From positions 1 through 64,000 of the forward strand of contig JAKAYA010000005.1 of the NCBI GenBank assembly GCA_021826965.1: a stretch of DNA of 64,000 nt, given 5' to 3'. Below the pieces are notes generated by a model that saw only the letters and a program-made list of their open reading frames with translations, was not told the DNA's origin and did no database searches. Position 1 is the first letter of the stretch, and each line of letters starts with the position of its first letter. Origin of the DNA: Nitrospirota bacterium (GTDB lineage Bacteria > Nitrospirota > Leptospirillia > Leptospirillales > Leptospirillaceae). The translations under genes and the position numbers were made by a program. Shown piece after piece: positions 1-10,313 of the stretch.

Positions 1-2
1 CG

Positions 3-161
3 GTGCAGACCTTCGGAGGACTCCTCGATGATCTGGGAACCCTCGTCAAAAACATGATGCAGGCGGGAAAAGACGAGGGTGCGTGCTTCGCCATGCTGAC
101 CCGGAGCACGCCCTTCCAGCAGAAAGCGCTGGATCTCCTGGGGGTTGGCCCGAATCTCTGA
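3..161 (+). CDS. C-terminal fragment of probable DDE transposase (IS1634-like), truncated by window edge
   Basis: Open frame from the window edge: VQTFGGLLDDLGTLVKNMMQAGKDEGACFAMLTRSTPFQQKALDLLGVGPNL*; the tail resembles IS1634-type transposase C-termini; followed by a long palindrome. Confidence 0.45.
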   Translation: MQTFGGLLDDLGTLVKNMMQAGKDEGACFAMLTRSTPFQQKALDLLGVGPNL

Positions 162-180
162 ACGTAGTCAGACTCTGCAG

Positions 181-224
181 GGTCAAAAAAGGCAGAATTG
201 TCATATCTGCCGCCTTTTTTGACC
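181..224. terminator. Long palindrome GGTCAAAAAAGGCAGA...TCTGCCgCCTTTTTTGACC; terminator and/or IS end
   Basis: Inverted arms GGTCAAAAAAGG (181-192) and CCTTTTTTGACC (213-224), 20 nt after the transposase-like stop. Confidence 0.6.
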
Positions 225-287
225 ATTTTTGTTTCTGGAAGTTTAGATTAAGAAGTGGCAATACGGACGAGAGGTCGGTTCAAAAAT

Positions 288-318
288 AAAAAAGGCCCGG
301 GATCCCGGGCCTTTTAAA
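288..318. terminator. Bidirectional rho-independent terminator
   Basis: aaaaggcccgggatcccgggcctttt, perfect palindrome flanked by A and T runs. Confidence 0.8.
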
Positions 319-355
319 AGGAAAAAATAAGAGCTGATTAGGGAAGAGAATCGAA

Positions 356-475
356 TTATCCACCCTTGGGAAGATAAAACGGCGCCGAACCCACGTAAGT
401 AAACAACCAAGTCCACAACAGGCCAAGGACGATGGCTACTACAACGAGGCCATTAGCCCCCTTGTTCACATCCAT
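356..475 (-). CDS. 39-aa single-TM micro-ORF
   Basis: MDVNKGANGLVVVAIVLGLLWTWLFTYVGSAPFYLPKGG*; RBS AAGGGGGG upstream of ATG; terminator downstream at 288-318; below the ORF-track size cutoff. Confidence 0.6.
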   Translation of the reverse strand: MDVNKGANGLVVVAIVLGLLWTWLFTYVGSAPFYLPKGG

Positions 476-513
476 GGAGAGTCCCCCCTTTCCGCGTTGT
501 TTGTCAGCGGACG

Positions 514-2652
514 TTAACGCCCGCTGCCGACCCGGACCTCCCGATCAGCCCCCACCTCAGCGATGGCCTCTTTACGGGAAAGCCGGATTTTCCCCTGTCG
601 ATCAACCTCCAGAGCCTTGACAAGAATGAGGTCTCCTTCGGACACGACATCGGAAACCTTTTCGACACGACGGTCTTCCAGTTGAGATATGTGGCACAAT
701 CCGGTCGTACCCGGAAATAATTCCACAAATGCCCCGTAGTCTGCAACTGTTTTTACACGGCCGAGATAAACCTTTCCGACCTGCACTTCTTCGACGATCT
801 GGTTGATCATGTCGATCGCCTTTTGCGCGGCGACCTCATCTGTCGATGCGATCTGAATCAGTCCCGAATCATCGATTTCTATTTTGACACCTGTCTTTTC
901 TGTGATTCCCCGAATCACTTTTCCGCCAGGCCCGATCACTTCCCTTATCTTGTCCTGTTTGATCTTGAGGGTCAATATCCTCGGAGCAAACGGAGACATG
1001 GTGTTTCGAGAGGAAGGCAACGCCATCTTCATTTTTTCCATAATATGGAGCCGACCTTCGCGCGCTTTCTGAAGAGCTTCCCTCATCAGTCCGACCGTAA
1101 TCCCGGTGATCTTGATATCCATCTGGACGGCAGTGATCCCGTTTTCCGTCCCCGTCACCTTGAAGTCCATGTCTCCCAAGTGATCTTCCAGACCCAGAAT
1201 ATCGGAAAGGATCGCGATTCTCTCGCCTTCCTTGATCAACCCCATCGCAATACCTGCGACCGGAGCCTTGATCGGAATTCCGGCATCCATCATCGCAAGA
1301 GAACCACCACAAACGGTCGCCATGGAGGAAGATCCGTTTGATTCAAGAATGTCCGAAACCAATCGAATGGAATAAGGAAATGTTTCCCGTGAAGGGAGAA
1401 CATGCTTCAAAGCCCGTTCAGCCAGATTCCCGTGCCCGATCTCCCGACGACCGGGGCCTCTCATCGGTTTTGTTTCACCGACCGAAAAAGGAGGGAAGTT
1501 GTAATGGAGCATGAACCGCTTTGTCGACTCGCCTTCAAGCGCATCAATTCTCTGTTCGTCATCGGATGTCCCCAGCGTCGCGACAGAAAGGCTCTGAGTC
1601 TCGCCTCTGGTAAACAAAGCCGACCCGTGGGTACGGGGAAGGATTCCGACTTCAATCGTGATGGGACGAATATCCGAAAGTCCTCTTCCGTCTGCACGAA
1701 CCTTGTGGTCCAGGATCATCTCGCGCATGATCTGGCGTTCGAGCTCATGAAAAGCGTTATTGATCTCACGGTCTCCGACAGGAGATTCGGAGGTGTCCGG
1801 GGACTCCTGAAGAATTTTTTCCCGAATATCCCCGAGAATCTGGGCTGTCCGTTCCTGGCGTTCCTGCTTTACCGCAATTTTCAAAGCTTCCCGAAGTTTT
1901 TCAAGTCCCAGGGACTGAACAAGCTCCATAACCCTTGGCGAGATCGGGACTTCCGGAAGAGGCCGTTTCTCTTTTCCTGCCATCGCCCGGAGTTTTTCCT
2001 GGGCTTCGATCAGAGGAAGAATCGATTTGTGCGCCAGATCGATCGCAGCCAAAAACGTCTCTTCCGAAATTTCACTCCCCTGCCCTTCGACCATCATGAT
2101 GGCGTCACGCGTACCAGCGACAACGAGATCCAGGGAAGACCGTTCCTGCTCTTCCAATGTCGGGTTGACGATAAAAGTTCCGTCCACACAACCCACCTTG
2201 ACTGCTCCGACCGGACTCATAAAAGGAATGTCCGAAACATACAGGGCTGCCGAGGATGCCACAACAGCCATAACATCCGAGATTCCACCCCTGTCGATCG
2301 AGATGACACTTGCAATCAATTGGGTATCAAAGAAAAAACCTTCCGGGAACAATGGTCTCAATGGTCGATCGATGAGTCTGCTGTTCAGAACCTCTCGCTC
2401 GGAGGGTTTTCCTTCACGCTTGAAAAATCCTCCGGGAATCTTCCCCGCAGCATAAGCTCTTTCCTGGTAATCAACGGTTAGAGGCAGGAAATCGATACCT
2501 GGCTTGCTCACCTTCGAAGCGACAGCTGTAGCGATGACGACTGTTCCATCCGCCCAGACGACAACAGATCCGTCTGCCTGCTTGGCCATCCGCCCTGTCT
2601 CCAGGCGGACCGATTTTCCGCCGACAACGGCTTCCACAACAATGGGGTTCAT
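514..2652 (-). CDS. pnp: Polyribonucleotide nucleotidyltransferase
   Basis: 712 aa with duplicated RNase PH domains, KH (IGPGGKVIRGI) and S1 domains. Confidence 0.97.
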   Translation of the reverse strand: MNPIVVEAVVGGKSVRLETGRMAKQADGSVVVWADGTVVIATAVASKVSKPGIDFLPLTVDYQERAYAAGKIPGGFFKREGKPSEREVLNSRLIDRPLRPLFPEGFFFDTQLIASVISIDRGGISDVMAVVASSAALYVSDIPFMSPVGAVKVGCVDGTFIVNPTLEEQERSSLDLVVAGTRDAIMMVEGQGSEISEETFLAAIDLAHKSILPLIEAQEKLRAMAGKEKRPLPEVPISPRVMELVQSLGLEKLREALKIAVKQERQERTAQILGDIREKILQESPDTSESPVGDREINNAFHELERQIMREMILDHKVRADGRGLSDIRPITIEVGILPRTHGSALFTRGETQSLSVATLGTSDDEQRIDALEGESTKRFMLHYNFPPFSVGETKPMRGPGRREIGHGNLAERALKHVLPSRETFPYSIRLVSDILESNGSSSMATVCGGSLAMMDAGIPIKAPVAGIAMGLIKEGERIAILSDILGLEDHLGDMDFKVTGTENGITAVQMDIKITGITVGLMREALQKAREGRLHIMEKMKMALPSSRNTMSPFAPRILTLKIKQDKIREVIGPGGKVIRGITEKTGVKIEIDDSGLIQIASTDEVAAQKAIDMINQIVEEVQVGKVYLGRVKTVADYGAFVELFPGTTGLCHISQLEDRRVEKVSDVVSEGDLILVKALEVDRQGKIRLSRKEAIAEVGADREVRVGSGR

Positions 2653-2683
2653 TTTTTATCCTTTCAACTCCCGAATCCTCATA

Positions 2684-2756
2684 TAAAAAAGGCGGTATTC
2701 AGATGGCCATGCAAGAGCCTTCGAAAAGCTCCTGAATGCCCGTCTGAATCCGCCCC
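2684..2756 (-). terminator. rpsO-pnp intergenic hairpin with U-tract
   Basis: Minus-strand GGCGGATTCAGA...TCTGAATACCGCCTTTTTTAT. Confidence 0.65.
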
Positions 2757-2767
2757 AGACAACAAGC

Positions 2768-3037
2768 CTACTTCCTGAGCCCCAACCGCGTGATCACATC
2801 CTGATACTTGGCAAGGTTCACTCTTTGAAGATAATTCAGATGACGCCTCCTGAGACTGACCATCAGGAGAAGCCCCCGACGGGAGTGCTTGTCTTTCGGG
2901 AACTTGCGAAAATGTTCCCCCAACTGGTTGATGCGCTCAGTCAGGATGGCGATCTGAACTTCGGGTGACCCGGTATCCTTGGGGTTCATCTGAAAACTGT
3001 TGATAACCGATTGTTTTTTTTCTTTGGACAAAGCCAT
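2768..3037 (-). CDS. rpsO: 30S ribosomal protein S15
   Basis: 89 aa, S15 signature [19 protein letters not shown]...[20 protein letters not shown]. Confidence 0.98.
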   Translation of the reverse strand: MALSKEKKQSVINSFQMNPKDTGSPEVQIAILTERINQLGEHFRKFPKDKHSRRGLLLMVSLRRRHLNYLQRVNLAKYQDVITRLGLRK

Positions 3038-3094
3038 GCCAACAAACCTCTCGATTGAACGATTGTTCCAGTGGAACTGTTGTTTTCGTACTGT

Positions 3095-4072
3095 TCAGAG
3101 CCCGTCGACCAGCTTGTCGATACGGGCCACGGGCAATCCCTTGGGAAGCCGGTCAAGCTCGGAGCTCGATACGGACGCCTTGCCCACAGCAATGCATTTG
3201 CCTTTACGGTCCGATATTCTAACGATTTCTGACAAATTAAACAATCCACTTGTGCGATAAATCTGAAAAGCCAGGAGCAAGGCCCCCCGATGAATATCCG
3301 GAAGATGAACATCCAATATGCGGATTTCCGGCAAACTTTCCAGGATTTCGGCCGGACTCCATAGGTAGGAGTGGAACCCATTCTCGGTTTCCCCGGAAAT
3401 CAGATCCGGAAGAGAAACAGCGTCTTGAATCCGAAAACGTCCGAACTCTTCCCGCCTCAAGGAAACAACGTGACCTCCAAGACCCATTGCCTCGCCTATT
3501 TCCTCTGCGATCGTCCGTACAAAAGTTCCCTTCGAGCATCTCATCCGGAATGAGGCGATTTTCCCTTCAGCCGGATAGCCTGTCAATTCCAGGGAGTGAA
3601 TCTCTATCCGGCGAGATTCCCTCTCGACCTCTATCCCCTTGCGAGCAAGCCGGTAAAGAGGTGTCCCGTTTTTTTTGACCGCCGAATACATCGGAGGTTT
3701 CTGGAATCTGACTCCCGTAAATTCCGAAAGCAAAGATTCGAGTCTCACGGAATCCAGGCGATCAAACTCCTTGAAGGATATCGGCCTGCCTTCCGCATCC
3801 CCGGTATCTGTCCTGATTCCGAAGAGAACATCGAAACGATAAGTTTTGTCATAGCCGTGAATCAGCTCTGACAGACGTGTCGATTTCCCCACAAATACGG
3901 GGAGGACGCCAGTGGCCATCGGATCAAGTGTTCCACCATGACCGACTCGGGTGAATCCGAGTTCCTTTCGAACTCGGGCAACAACATCATGCGATGTCAA
4001 ACCGGAGGGTTTGTCGACAAGAAACATGCCCGATATCTTTTCCGTCAGCGAAGGCGATGCCACCCGGTTCAT
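3095..4072 (-). CDS. truB: tRNA pseudouridine(55) synthase
   Basis: FLVDKPSGLTSHDVV, GHGGTLDPMATGVLPV motifs. Confidence 0.97.
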   Translation of the reverse strand: MNRVASPSLTEKISGMFLVDKPSGLTSHDVVARVRKELGFTRVGHGGTLDPMATGVLPVFVGKSTRLSELIHGYDKTYRFDVLFGIRTDTGDAEGRPISFKEFDRLDSVRLESLLSEFTGVRFQKPPMYSAVKKNGTPLYRLARKGIEVERESRRIEIHSLELTGYPAEGKIASFRMRCSKGTFVRTIAEEIGEAMGLGGHVVSLRREEFGRFRIQDAVSLPDLISGETENGFHSYLWSPAEILESLPEIRILDVHLPDIHRGALLLAFQIYRTSGLFNLSEIVRISDRKGKCIAVGKASVSSSELDRLPKGLPVARIDKLVDGL

Positions 4073-4479
4073 CGGTCACCTTCCAGTTCGTCCATGAGAG
4101 AAGAGGAGTTCCTCTTGTTGTCGGACTTTTCTCCATGTCTGTGTCCGTCGGAAGAATTCTGTCCCGGACTTCCTCCTCCACCCATCCCTGGAGGGACGAC
4201 GAACTCGATATCCGGAATCCATTTCATCCGAAGAAGCTTTCCGACTTCCCGGCGAATAAGGCCTTTGTACCGTAACAGCAACCGTTCATAGTGCTGGGGA
4301 TCCTCACCAGGAAATACGGAATAGAGGACGCGCGCAACCTTCAGGTCATCGGTCAGATCAACATGGATGACAGTCAGACGACCCAAAGCCGGTTCTGCGG
4401 AAAAACGCGAAAGCACCAATGCGATGATTTCCCGGATTTCAGAAGAGACCCGGTCAGCCCTGCGATATACTGGTTTCAT
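4069..4479 (-). CDS. rbfA: Ribosome-binding factor A
   Basis: RbfA-type sequence, position between infB and truB. Confidence 0.9.
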   Translation of the reverse strand: MKPVYRRADRVSSEIREIIALVLSRFSAEPALGRLTVIHVDLTDDLKVARVLYSVFPGEDPQHYERLLLRYKGLIRREVGKLLRMKWIPDIEFVVPPGMGGGGSPGQNSSDGHRHGEKSDNKRNSSSLMDELEGDR

Positions 4480-4778
4480 CAGATATACTCTTGGATTTCA
4501 TCCAGAACCTGAATTTCCGGATGAGAGGCAACAAAGGATGCGACAGAGGATAGCGTTTTCTCTACCTGCACGCGGTTGGCCGATACATACACAACTTCAA
4601 GGACGGATTTTTGCCAAAGGTCCATATCGCCCGTCTCCGCGATTGAGACATGGAATCTGTCCTGGATCTTTTTTTTCAATCCGGAAAGATGGAATCGCTT
4701 TTCCTTCAACGAATGGGAAAAGGGGAAATGAAGGACCAGGATCAGATGTCCGATCGAGCTGTGGCTACTTCCTCCCAA
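4479..4778 (-). CDS. DUF503 (YlxP-like) protein
   Basis: LHFPFSHSLKEKRFHLSGLKKKIQDRFHVSIAETG; between infB and rbfA. Confidence 0.85.
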   Translation of the reverse strand: MGGSSHSSIGHLILVLHFPFSHSLKEKRFHLSGLKKKIQDRFHVSIAETGDMDLWQKSVLEVVYVSANRVQVEKTLSSVASFVASHPEIQVLDEIQEYI

Positions 4779-4797
4779 CGTCCTTCATATCCTCGAC

Positions 4798-7398
4798 CTA
4801 TCCTTCCAGTTTTGCGGCGATCTTTTCTTCCGTGAAGCATTCGATTATATCGCCTGGCTTGATATCCTGATAGTTCTCGATGGAAACACCACACTCATAT
4901 CCGAAGGCAACTTCCTTGACGTCGTCCTTGAATCTCTTGAGCTGGTTGATTTTGCCGGTATAAACGACAACATCATCTCGAAGAAGGCGGACAGAAGCTC
5001 CCCCCTTCTGGATCATGCCCTCCAGCACATAGCAGCCGGCAACTGTTCCAACTTTACTGATGAAATAAACCTCACGGACCTCGACACGACCCAGAATTTT
5101 TTCTCGTATCGTGGGAGCGAGAAGACCTTCCATGGCTTTTCGGACATCTTCAATGGCATCGTAAATAACCGAATAAAACTTGACATCCACTTTCTCTTTT
5201 TCTGCCAGAATGGCCGCCTTCGAATCCGGGCGAACATTGAACCCGAGGATGATAGCGTTTGACGCTTGTGCCAGAAGAACATCGGTTTCCCTTATACCTC
5301 CGACACCTTCATGAATGAAGCGCACCCGGACCTGGGACGTACCGATTTTGCCCAACGCATGCCGGATCGGCTCCAGGGAGCCTTGCACATCCACTTTCAG
5401 AATCAGGTTCAGCTCCTTCGTTTCCCCATCTTGCATCTGGGCGTAGAAGTCTTCCAGGGAAACCTTCTTCTGGCGAATCATCTGAGCCGACCGCTGTTTA
5501 AGCAATCGGCTCTGTGCCACCTGTCTGCCACTCTTCTCGTCTTCGACCACAACAAAAGACTCTCCCGGCTGTGGAACTCCGTCCAGCCCGATGATTTCCG
5601 CCGGGAAAGATGGAAGGACCTCCTGGACTCTCTGGCCTCGATCATTGATCAAGCTGCGGACGCGACCGAAGTTCCCTCCAACAACAAGAAAGTCTCCCAC
5701 ACGCAAAGTCCCGTTCTGGACAAGGGCAGTCGCCACTGGACCACGCCCCTTGTCCAGTTTTGATTCGATCACCACACCCTGAGATCGTCTGTCGGGATTC
5801 GCCTTCAGATCAAGAATATCCGCCTGCAAAAGCACCATTTCCAGAAGATGGTCGAGGCCTGTTCTTTTTTTGGCCGAAACAGGACAATAGATCGTTTGAC
5901 CTCCCCATGCCTCGGGAATCAGTCCCATGCCAGAAAGTTCCTGCATGACACGGTCCGGATTGGCCTCCGGTTTATCGACCTTGTTCAGCGCGACAATAAT
6001 GGGAACATTCGCAGCTTTCGAGTGATTGATCGCCTCAATCGTCTGGGGCATGACGCCGTCATCGGCTGCGACAACCAGAATGACAACATCCGTGACCTTG
6101 GCCCCGCGGGCTCTCATGGCGGTAAACGCTTCGTGTCCCGGAGTGTCCAGGAATGTGATGTTCCGATCCCTCTCCGTGATGGTGTAGGCACCGATATGCT
6201 GGGTGATTCCACCAGCTTCCGCCTCGGCAATCTTTGACTTTCGAATGGCATCCAGAAGCGTTGTCTTTCCGTGGTCCGTGTGCCCCATGATCGTCACGAC
6301 CGGAGGACGGGAAACAAGATGCCCAGGATCTTCGCCTTCGGTTCCGAGCAGAACGTCCTCAGACTCTTCCGATTGAACCTCCACCCCGATTCCGAGGGAT
6401 TCGGCCAGAAGGACGGCGGCATCCGGGTCGATCGGCTGATTGATTGTGACCATCACCCCCATGCCCATCAGCTTCATAATGACTTCCTGGGCTTTAAGCC
6501 CCAGGCGGTCCGCATACTCCTTGACACTGATCCCTTCCTCGATCTTGATACTTTTTTTACGCGTTTTTGTCCCTTCTGGCATAGCCGGAGCCGAACGGGA
6601 AAAACTGCGATCTTTTCGCCGGTGAAAGCTGTTCTTCTTGCCAGCCTGTTGACGGAATCCTGTGTTATTTTGGGGTCGAGAAGCCTCTTTGGGTGGCATT
6701 CCGGGAAGCACCGCGCTCTGAGGCATGCGATTCACCGGAGCGGAAGACTTCGGCTGCACGGACTCTGCCGGCGCTTCCACTTCCCCCACTTCTTCCGTTT
6801 CGAGAAGTTCCTCTGAGCCCAACAGGAGAAGCCTGTCGGACTTACGGGGCCTGTCCTTCACAGGCTTTACGGTCTTCCCCTTCTTGTCCAGCGACGGTTT
6901 TCCATCCTTGTCGCGGCCTTTTTTCTCGTCTTTCCCTGCGGGTTCGGGCGCAGCGTTCCGTTCGAGCAAACTTTCCTTTTTCGGATGTAAACCGGCTTGT
7001 TCAAGAGAAGAAACCGAAGAAGAGGGTTCTGATACCTGCGTAACGGGAGAGACCTCTTCTTTGGGACGAATGGTCTCTTCTTCCTGATCATGCGCTGACC
7101 GGGGAAGCAGTGAATGGTCCGCCTGGTCCTCTGGTGACGGGGATTCTCCCTCGGAAGAAGAATTCTCATTTTCCGAGGCGAGCGCAGGAGAGCTTGTCTT
7201 CTTCTTGATCAAAATCGATTTTTTCTTTTCCTGGGGGGGTTCGTCACCCTTTTTGAATCGAACCTTGATCTGAGCAACGGTCTTCTCATCCAGCACACTC
7301 ATGTGATTGGGGGCATGAATCCCCCACCCCTTAAGTTTAGCCAGAAGAGCCTTGCTCTCCATTTTCAGATCTCTTGCCAGCTCATAGACTTTGATCAA
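4798..7398 (-). CDS. infB: Translation initiation factor IF-2
   Basis: 866 aa, GTPase [27 protein letters not shown]. Confidence 0.98.
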   Translation of the reverse strand: MIKVYELARDLKMESKALLAKLKGWGIHAPNHMSVLDEKTVAQIKVRFKKGDEPPQEKKKSILIKKKTSSPALASENENSSSEGESPSPEDQADHSLLPRSAHDQEEETIRPKEEVSPVTQVSEPSSSVSSLEQAGLHPKKESLLERNAAPEPAGKDEKKGRDKDGKPSLDKKGKTVKPVKDRPRKSDRLLLLGSEELLETEEVGEVEAPAESVQPKSSAPVNRMPQSAVLPGMPPKEASRPQNNTGFRQQAGKKNSFHRRKDRSFSRSAPAMPEGTKTRKKSIKIEEGISVKEYADRLGLKAQEVIMKLMGMGVMVTINQPIDPDAAVLLAESLGIGVEVQSEESEDVLLGTEGEDPGHLVSRPPVVTIMGHTDHGKTTLLDAIRKSKIAEAEAGGITQHIGAYTITERDRNITFLDTPGHEAFTAMRARGAKVTDVVILVVAADDGVMPQTIEAINHSKAANVPIIVALNKVDKPEANPDRVMQELSGMGLIPEAWGGQTIYCPVSAKKRTGLDHLLEMVLLQADILDLKANPDRRSQGVVIESKLDKGRGPVATALVQNGTLRVGDFLVVGGNFGRVRSLINDRGQRVQEVLPSFPAEIIGLDGVPQPGESFVVVEDEKSGRQVAQSRLLKQRSAQMIRQKKVSLEDFYAQMQDGETKELNLILKVDVQGSLEPIRHALGKIGTSQVRVRFIHEGVGGIRETDVLLAQASNAIILGFNVRPDSKAAILAEKEKVDVKFYSVIYDAIEDVRKAMEGLLAPTIREKILGRVEVREVYFISKVGTVAGCYVLEGMIQKGGASVRLLRDDVVVYTGKINQLKRFKDDVKEVAFGYECGVSIENYQDIKPGDIIECFTEEKIAAKLEG

Positions 7399-7431
7399 GC
7401 GAAAAAACTCCCTTGTTAAATCATGTCAACA

Positions 7432-8805
7432 TCAATCTTGATTCGATTGTGCTTGATTCGATTGTGAAAGTTCTGGAGATCCCGGCTCTGAAGTCGGTTC
7501 TCCCAGGAAGTCCTGGGCTGTCTGAATCAGTTTGGCAGCTGTCTTTGGACCGAACTTTGGCAATGCCGAAATTGCTTCCACAGAAGCTTGGGCTATGGCT
7601 TTCAGTGTATCAAACCCGGCATCCTTCAGGATTTCGGCCATATTGCCTCCAACACCCGGGAGGTCTTCAATACGGAGGAGGCTTGTATCTCCGCTTTGAG
7701 CGCCGAACGACTCCGCAAGAGAAGCGACCCTTTCCGCCCGTTCGTCCATCCCAGGCTCCGACTGCATCTGGGTTTCGCTGAAAATATCCACCTTCCAGCC
7801 GGTCAGCTTGGCCGCAAGACGCACGTTATGTCCGCGACGTCCGATAGCAAGCGAAAGCTGGGAATCCTGAACGACCACGGTTGCGACTTTTTCGGCCCCC
7901 ATGTCTTTTATGGACACCCTTACCGCCTTTGCCGGGCTCAAGGCACGAGCAATGAAAGTGGGGGCATCCGGATTCCATTCGATAATGTCCACTTTCTCAC
8001 CATGCAGCTCCCGGACGACCGCCTGAACACGAACTCCTTTGACTCCCACGCACGAACCCACAGGATCGACGTTGGGATCACGGGAGTAAACGGCAATCTT
8101 GGCCCGCTCGCCCGGTTCCCGAACAACACTCCGTATCTCAAGCACCCCTTCGGCAATTTCCGGAACTTCCTTTTCGAACAGCCGGGCAACAAAATCGGGA
8201 TGCGTCCGGGACAACACAAGTTGTGGTCCCCGACTGGTCGTCCGCATATCCAGAAGAAGCGCCTTGATCCTGTCTCCCCGCCGGAAACTTTCGCGCGGCA
8301 TTTGCTCTCTCAAAGGAAGGATTGACTCTGTCTTACCCAGGTCAACAATATAATTTTTCCGTTCATGACCGATGATTACCCCGTTGACAATATCACCTTG
8401 TCGCCCGCCGAACTCTTTCGTGACAACATCCCACTCGGCTTCGCGCACCTTCTGAAACATCACCTGTTTTGCCGCCTGGGCTGCGATCCTCCCAAAGTCA
8501 TCGATCTCAAGATAGGAGCCAATTTCGTCACCGATTTCGGCTTCCGGGTCCGACTCCAGCGCTTCAGACAGAGAAACCTCTTCCGATGGGTTTTCTACCT
8601 GTTCGACGATGCGACGGATCTGAAGGACTTGAACCTCACCCGTTCTCGGGTTGATTTCCACCTGAAAATTTTCTCCTCCTCCGTAACGCTTGCGCGCAGC
8701 AGCCAACAATGCCGACTCAAGTGCTACAATGAGGGTTTCCTGGGAAATCCCCTTTTCCCGGTGCAGTTGATCGATCACGCTTAAAAGTTCTTGATTCACC
8801 ATCAC
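7432..8805 (-). CDS. nusA: Transcription termination/antitermination factor NusA
   Basis: N-terminal NusA, S1, KH and helix-hairpin-helix C-terminus. Confidence 0.97.
   Translation of the reverse strand: MMVNQELLSVIDQLHREKGISQETLIVALESALLAAARKRYGGGENFQVEINPRTGEVQVLQIRRIVEQVENPSEEVSLSEALESDPEAEIGDEIGSYLEIDDFGRIAAQAAKQVMFQKVREAEWDVVTKEFGGRQGDIVNGVIIGHERKNYIVDLGKTESILPLREQMPRESFRRGDRIKALLLDMRTTSRGPQLVLSRTHPDFVARLFEKEVPEIAEGVLEIRSVVREPGERAKIAVYSRDPNVDPVGSCVGVKGVRVQAVVRELHGEKVDIIEWNPDAPTFIARALSPAKAVRVSIKDMGAEKVATVVVQDSQLSLAIGRRGHNVRLAAKLTGWKVDIFSETQMQSEPGMDERAERVASLAESFGAQSGDTSLLRIEDLPGVGGNMAEILKDAGFDTLKAIAQASVEAISALPKFGPKTAAKLIQTAQDFLGEPTSEPGSPELSQSNQAQSNQD
7437..7466. repeat. 15-bp tandem duplication at the nusA 3' end
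   Basis: CTTGATTCGATTGTG twice, encoding the QSNQAQSNQ tail. Confidence 0.8.
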
Positions 8806-8809
8806 CCTT

Positions 8810-9364
8810 TCAGAATCCCACGGAGGGATCCCCTCCCTCAGTTAGTCGGACCGGATCTTCACCCGGATTTCTGGAATTGCCAGAGACAGCATCTAACCAG
8901 AACTCGGCTCTGGCCTCAGCAACAATACCAAGCGGAATTGAATGTCTGATCTGTTTTTTACCTTCGGTCGAAGAAATCAGAAGGACGCCATCCTGAACGC
9001 TCTCGATAATCCCCCGGAAAACCCGTTGCCCCTGGAGGGACTCCATCGTTTTGACTTTGATGTGTTTCCCGAGATGGATCAACAGGTCTTCCGGTACACG
9101 AAGTATTCGGTCGAGACCGGGAGAACTGACTTCAAGCCGATATTTGCCAGGGAATGGATCCAGGACATCGAGAAGATCGCTGATGCGGCGACTGACTGTT
9201 TCCAGCTGATCAAGACCGACACCTTCGGGGTGATCCACGAAGACCTTGAACACCCCCCCGCTTTTACCCGGAAGTACGAGGTCGTGCAGACTGAGCCCCA
9301 TCGGGGTCAGAATATGGTCAAGTTCCTTTTCGAAATGCATTTTAAAATCCAAAGAAGAAATCAT
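8810..9364 (-). CDS. rimP: Ribosome maturation factor RimP
   Basis: Size, position upstream of nusA, GLDRILRVPEDL. Confidence 0.9.
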   Translation of the reverse strand: MISSLDFKMHFEKELDHILTPMGLSLHDLVLPGKSGGVFKVFVDHPEGVGLDQLETVSRRISDLLDVLDPFPGKYRLEVSSPGLDRILRVPEDLLIHLGKHIKVKTMESLQGQRVFRGIIESVQDGVLLISSTEGKKQIRHSIPLGIVAEARAEFWLDAVSGNSRNPGEDPVRLTEGGDPSVGF

Positions 9365-9442
9365 ATCTTTCTAACATGCTCCCACAGACAAAATCAATAA
9401 AACACATGATTCAGGCACCCGCACAAGAACGAACCAGGACAG

Positions 9443-9667
9443 TCAGTGCGTTTCCACCGGTGTTCCGAAGGGTGGTCTATTTGCATAGGGGACGAACCCC
9501 TCCCTGGCCTTTTTCTGCATCGTGGCTGCAGAATCGGATTTCGGAACCGTCTTGTCGGCTGCCGCGTGCCCTCCGTTCTCATGAGCCTTCGTGCAAGACA
9601 CAAAAAAGACCAGCATTACCGGAATCCAGATCCACCTACTATTCAAGAATAAACATTTTTTCATCAT
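9443..9667 (-). CDS. Small putative lipoprotein
   Basis: Signal peptide with lipobox-like FFVSC, 74 aa. Confidence 0.5.
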   Translation of the reverse strand: MMKKCLFLNSRWIWIPVMLVFFVSCTKAHENGGHAAADKTVPKSDSAATMQKKAREGFVPYANRPPFGTPVETH

Positions 9668-9703
9668 TCGTCGTCCGTCTTCCGCCTGCCTGTCGTCCCC
9701 ACA

Positions 9704-10306
9704 CTAACGCAAAAAAAGAAAATACCCATTCGAAAAAATTGTCAGACCCAAAACTCCGAGCCCTATGCTCACATACCATAACATGGAGCGGCGAAGCATG
9801 ACTGCCATAGAGGATAACACAATACTGACCTGAAAACAGACGACGCTGACAGCAAAAGAATGATGGTGCTTTAAAGCCTTCTCGGATTCGGCGTTCAACT
9901 CATCACGTTTACGTTCAAACTCCGCCGCTCCCTTGCGGATACCCTGAACCTGCTTCTTGTACTTCTCCACCAACCCGGACAATTTTAGCAAGTCACCAGA
10001 AGGAGCTTTCATGACCTTTTCCAGCATGAGCTGATTTTCCGACATATGAAGCTTGATCTTTTTGGCCTGATAAAATGACCATTGATCGGATGACTTGGCT
10101 TGGTAGAAGATGGCGGAATTCTTGAGAAGAATCGCCTCCGACGTTTTTTGTTCGGACTCCAGATTCGACAAAGCCGCGAGAACAGCAAGGATGGATGTCG
10201 TCAACGCGACCCGGATGTTCCATTCATCTCTTTTATGCTCCCGTTCATCCAGCGATTCCGTAACCGATTCGATCAGGTCATGCGCCTCAAGAGACTCTTG
10301 TCCCAT
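9704..10306 (-). CDS. DUF4337-like membrane protein
   Basis: MGQESLEAHDLIESVTESLDEREHKRDEWNIRVALTTSILAVLAALSNLES...; C-terminal TMs. Confidence 0.65.
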   Translation of the reverse strand: MGQESLEAHDLIESVTESLDEREHKRDEWNIRVALTTSILAVLAALSNLESEQKTSEAILLKNSAIFYQAKSSDQWSFYQAKKIKLHMSENQLMLEKVMKAPSGDLLKLSGLVEKYKKQVQGIRKGAAEFERKRDELNAESEKALKHHHSFAVSVVCFQVSIVLSSMAVMLRRSMLWYVSIGLGVLGLTIFSNGYFLFLR

Positions 10307-10313
10307 TCCGGAC

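Noticed and set aside
1402-2481. 359-aa plus-strand ORF
   Set aside because: Antisense to pnp
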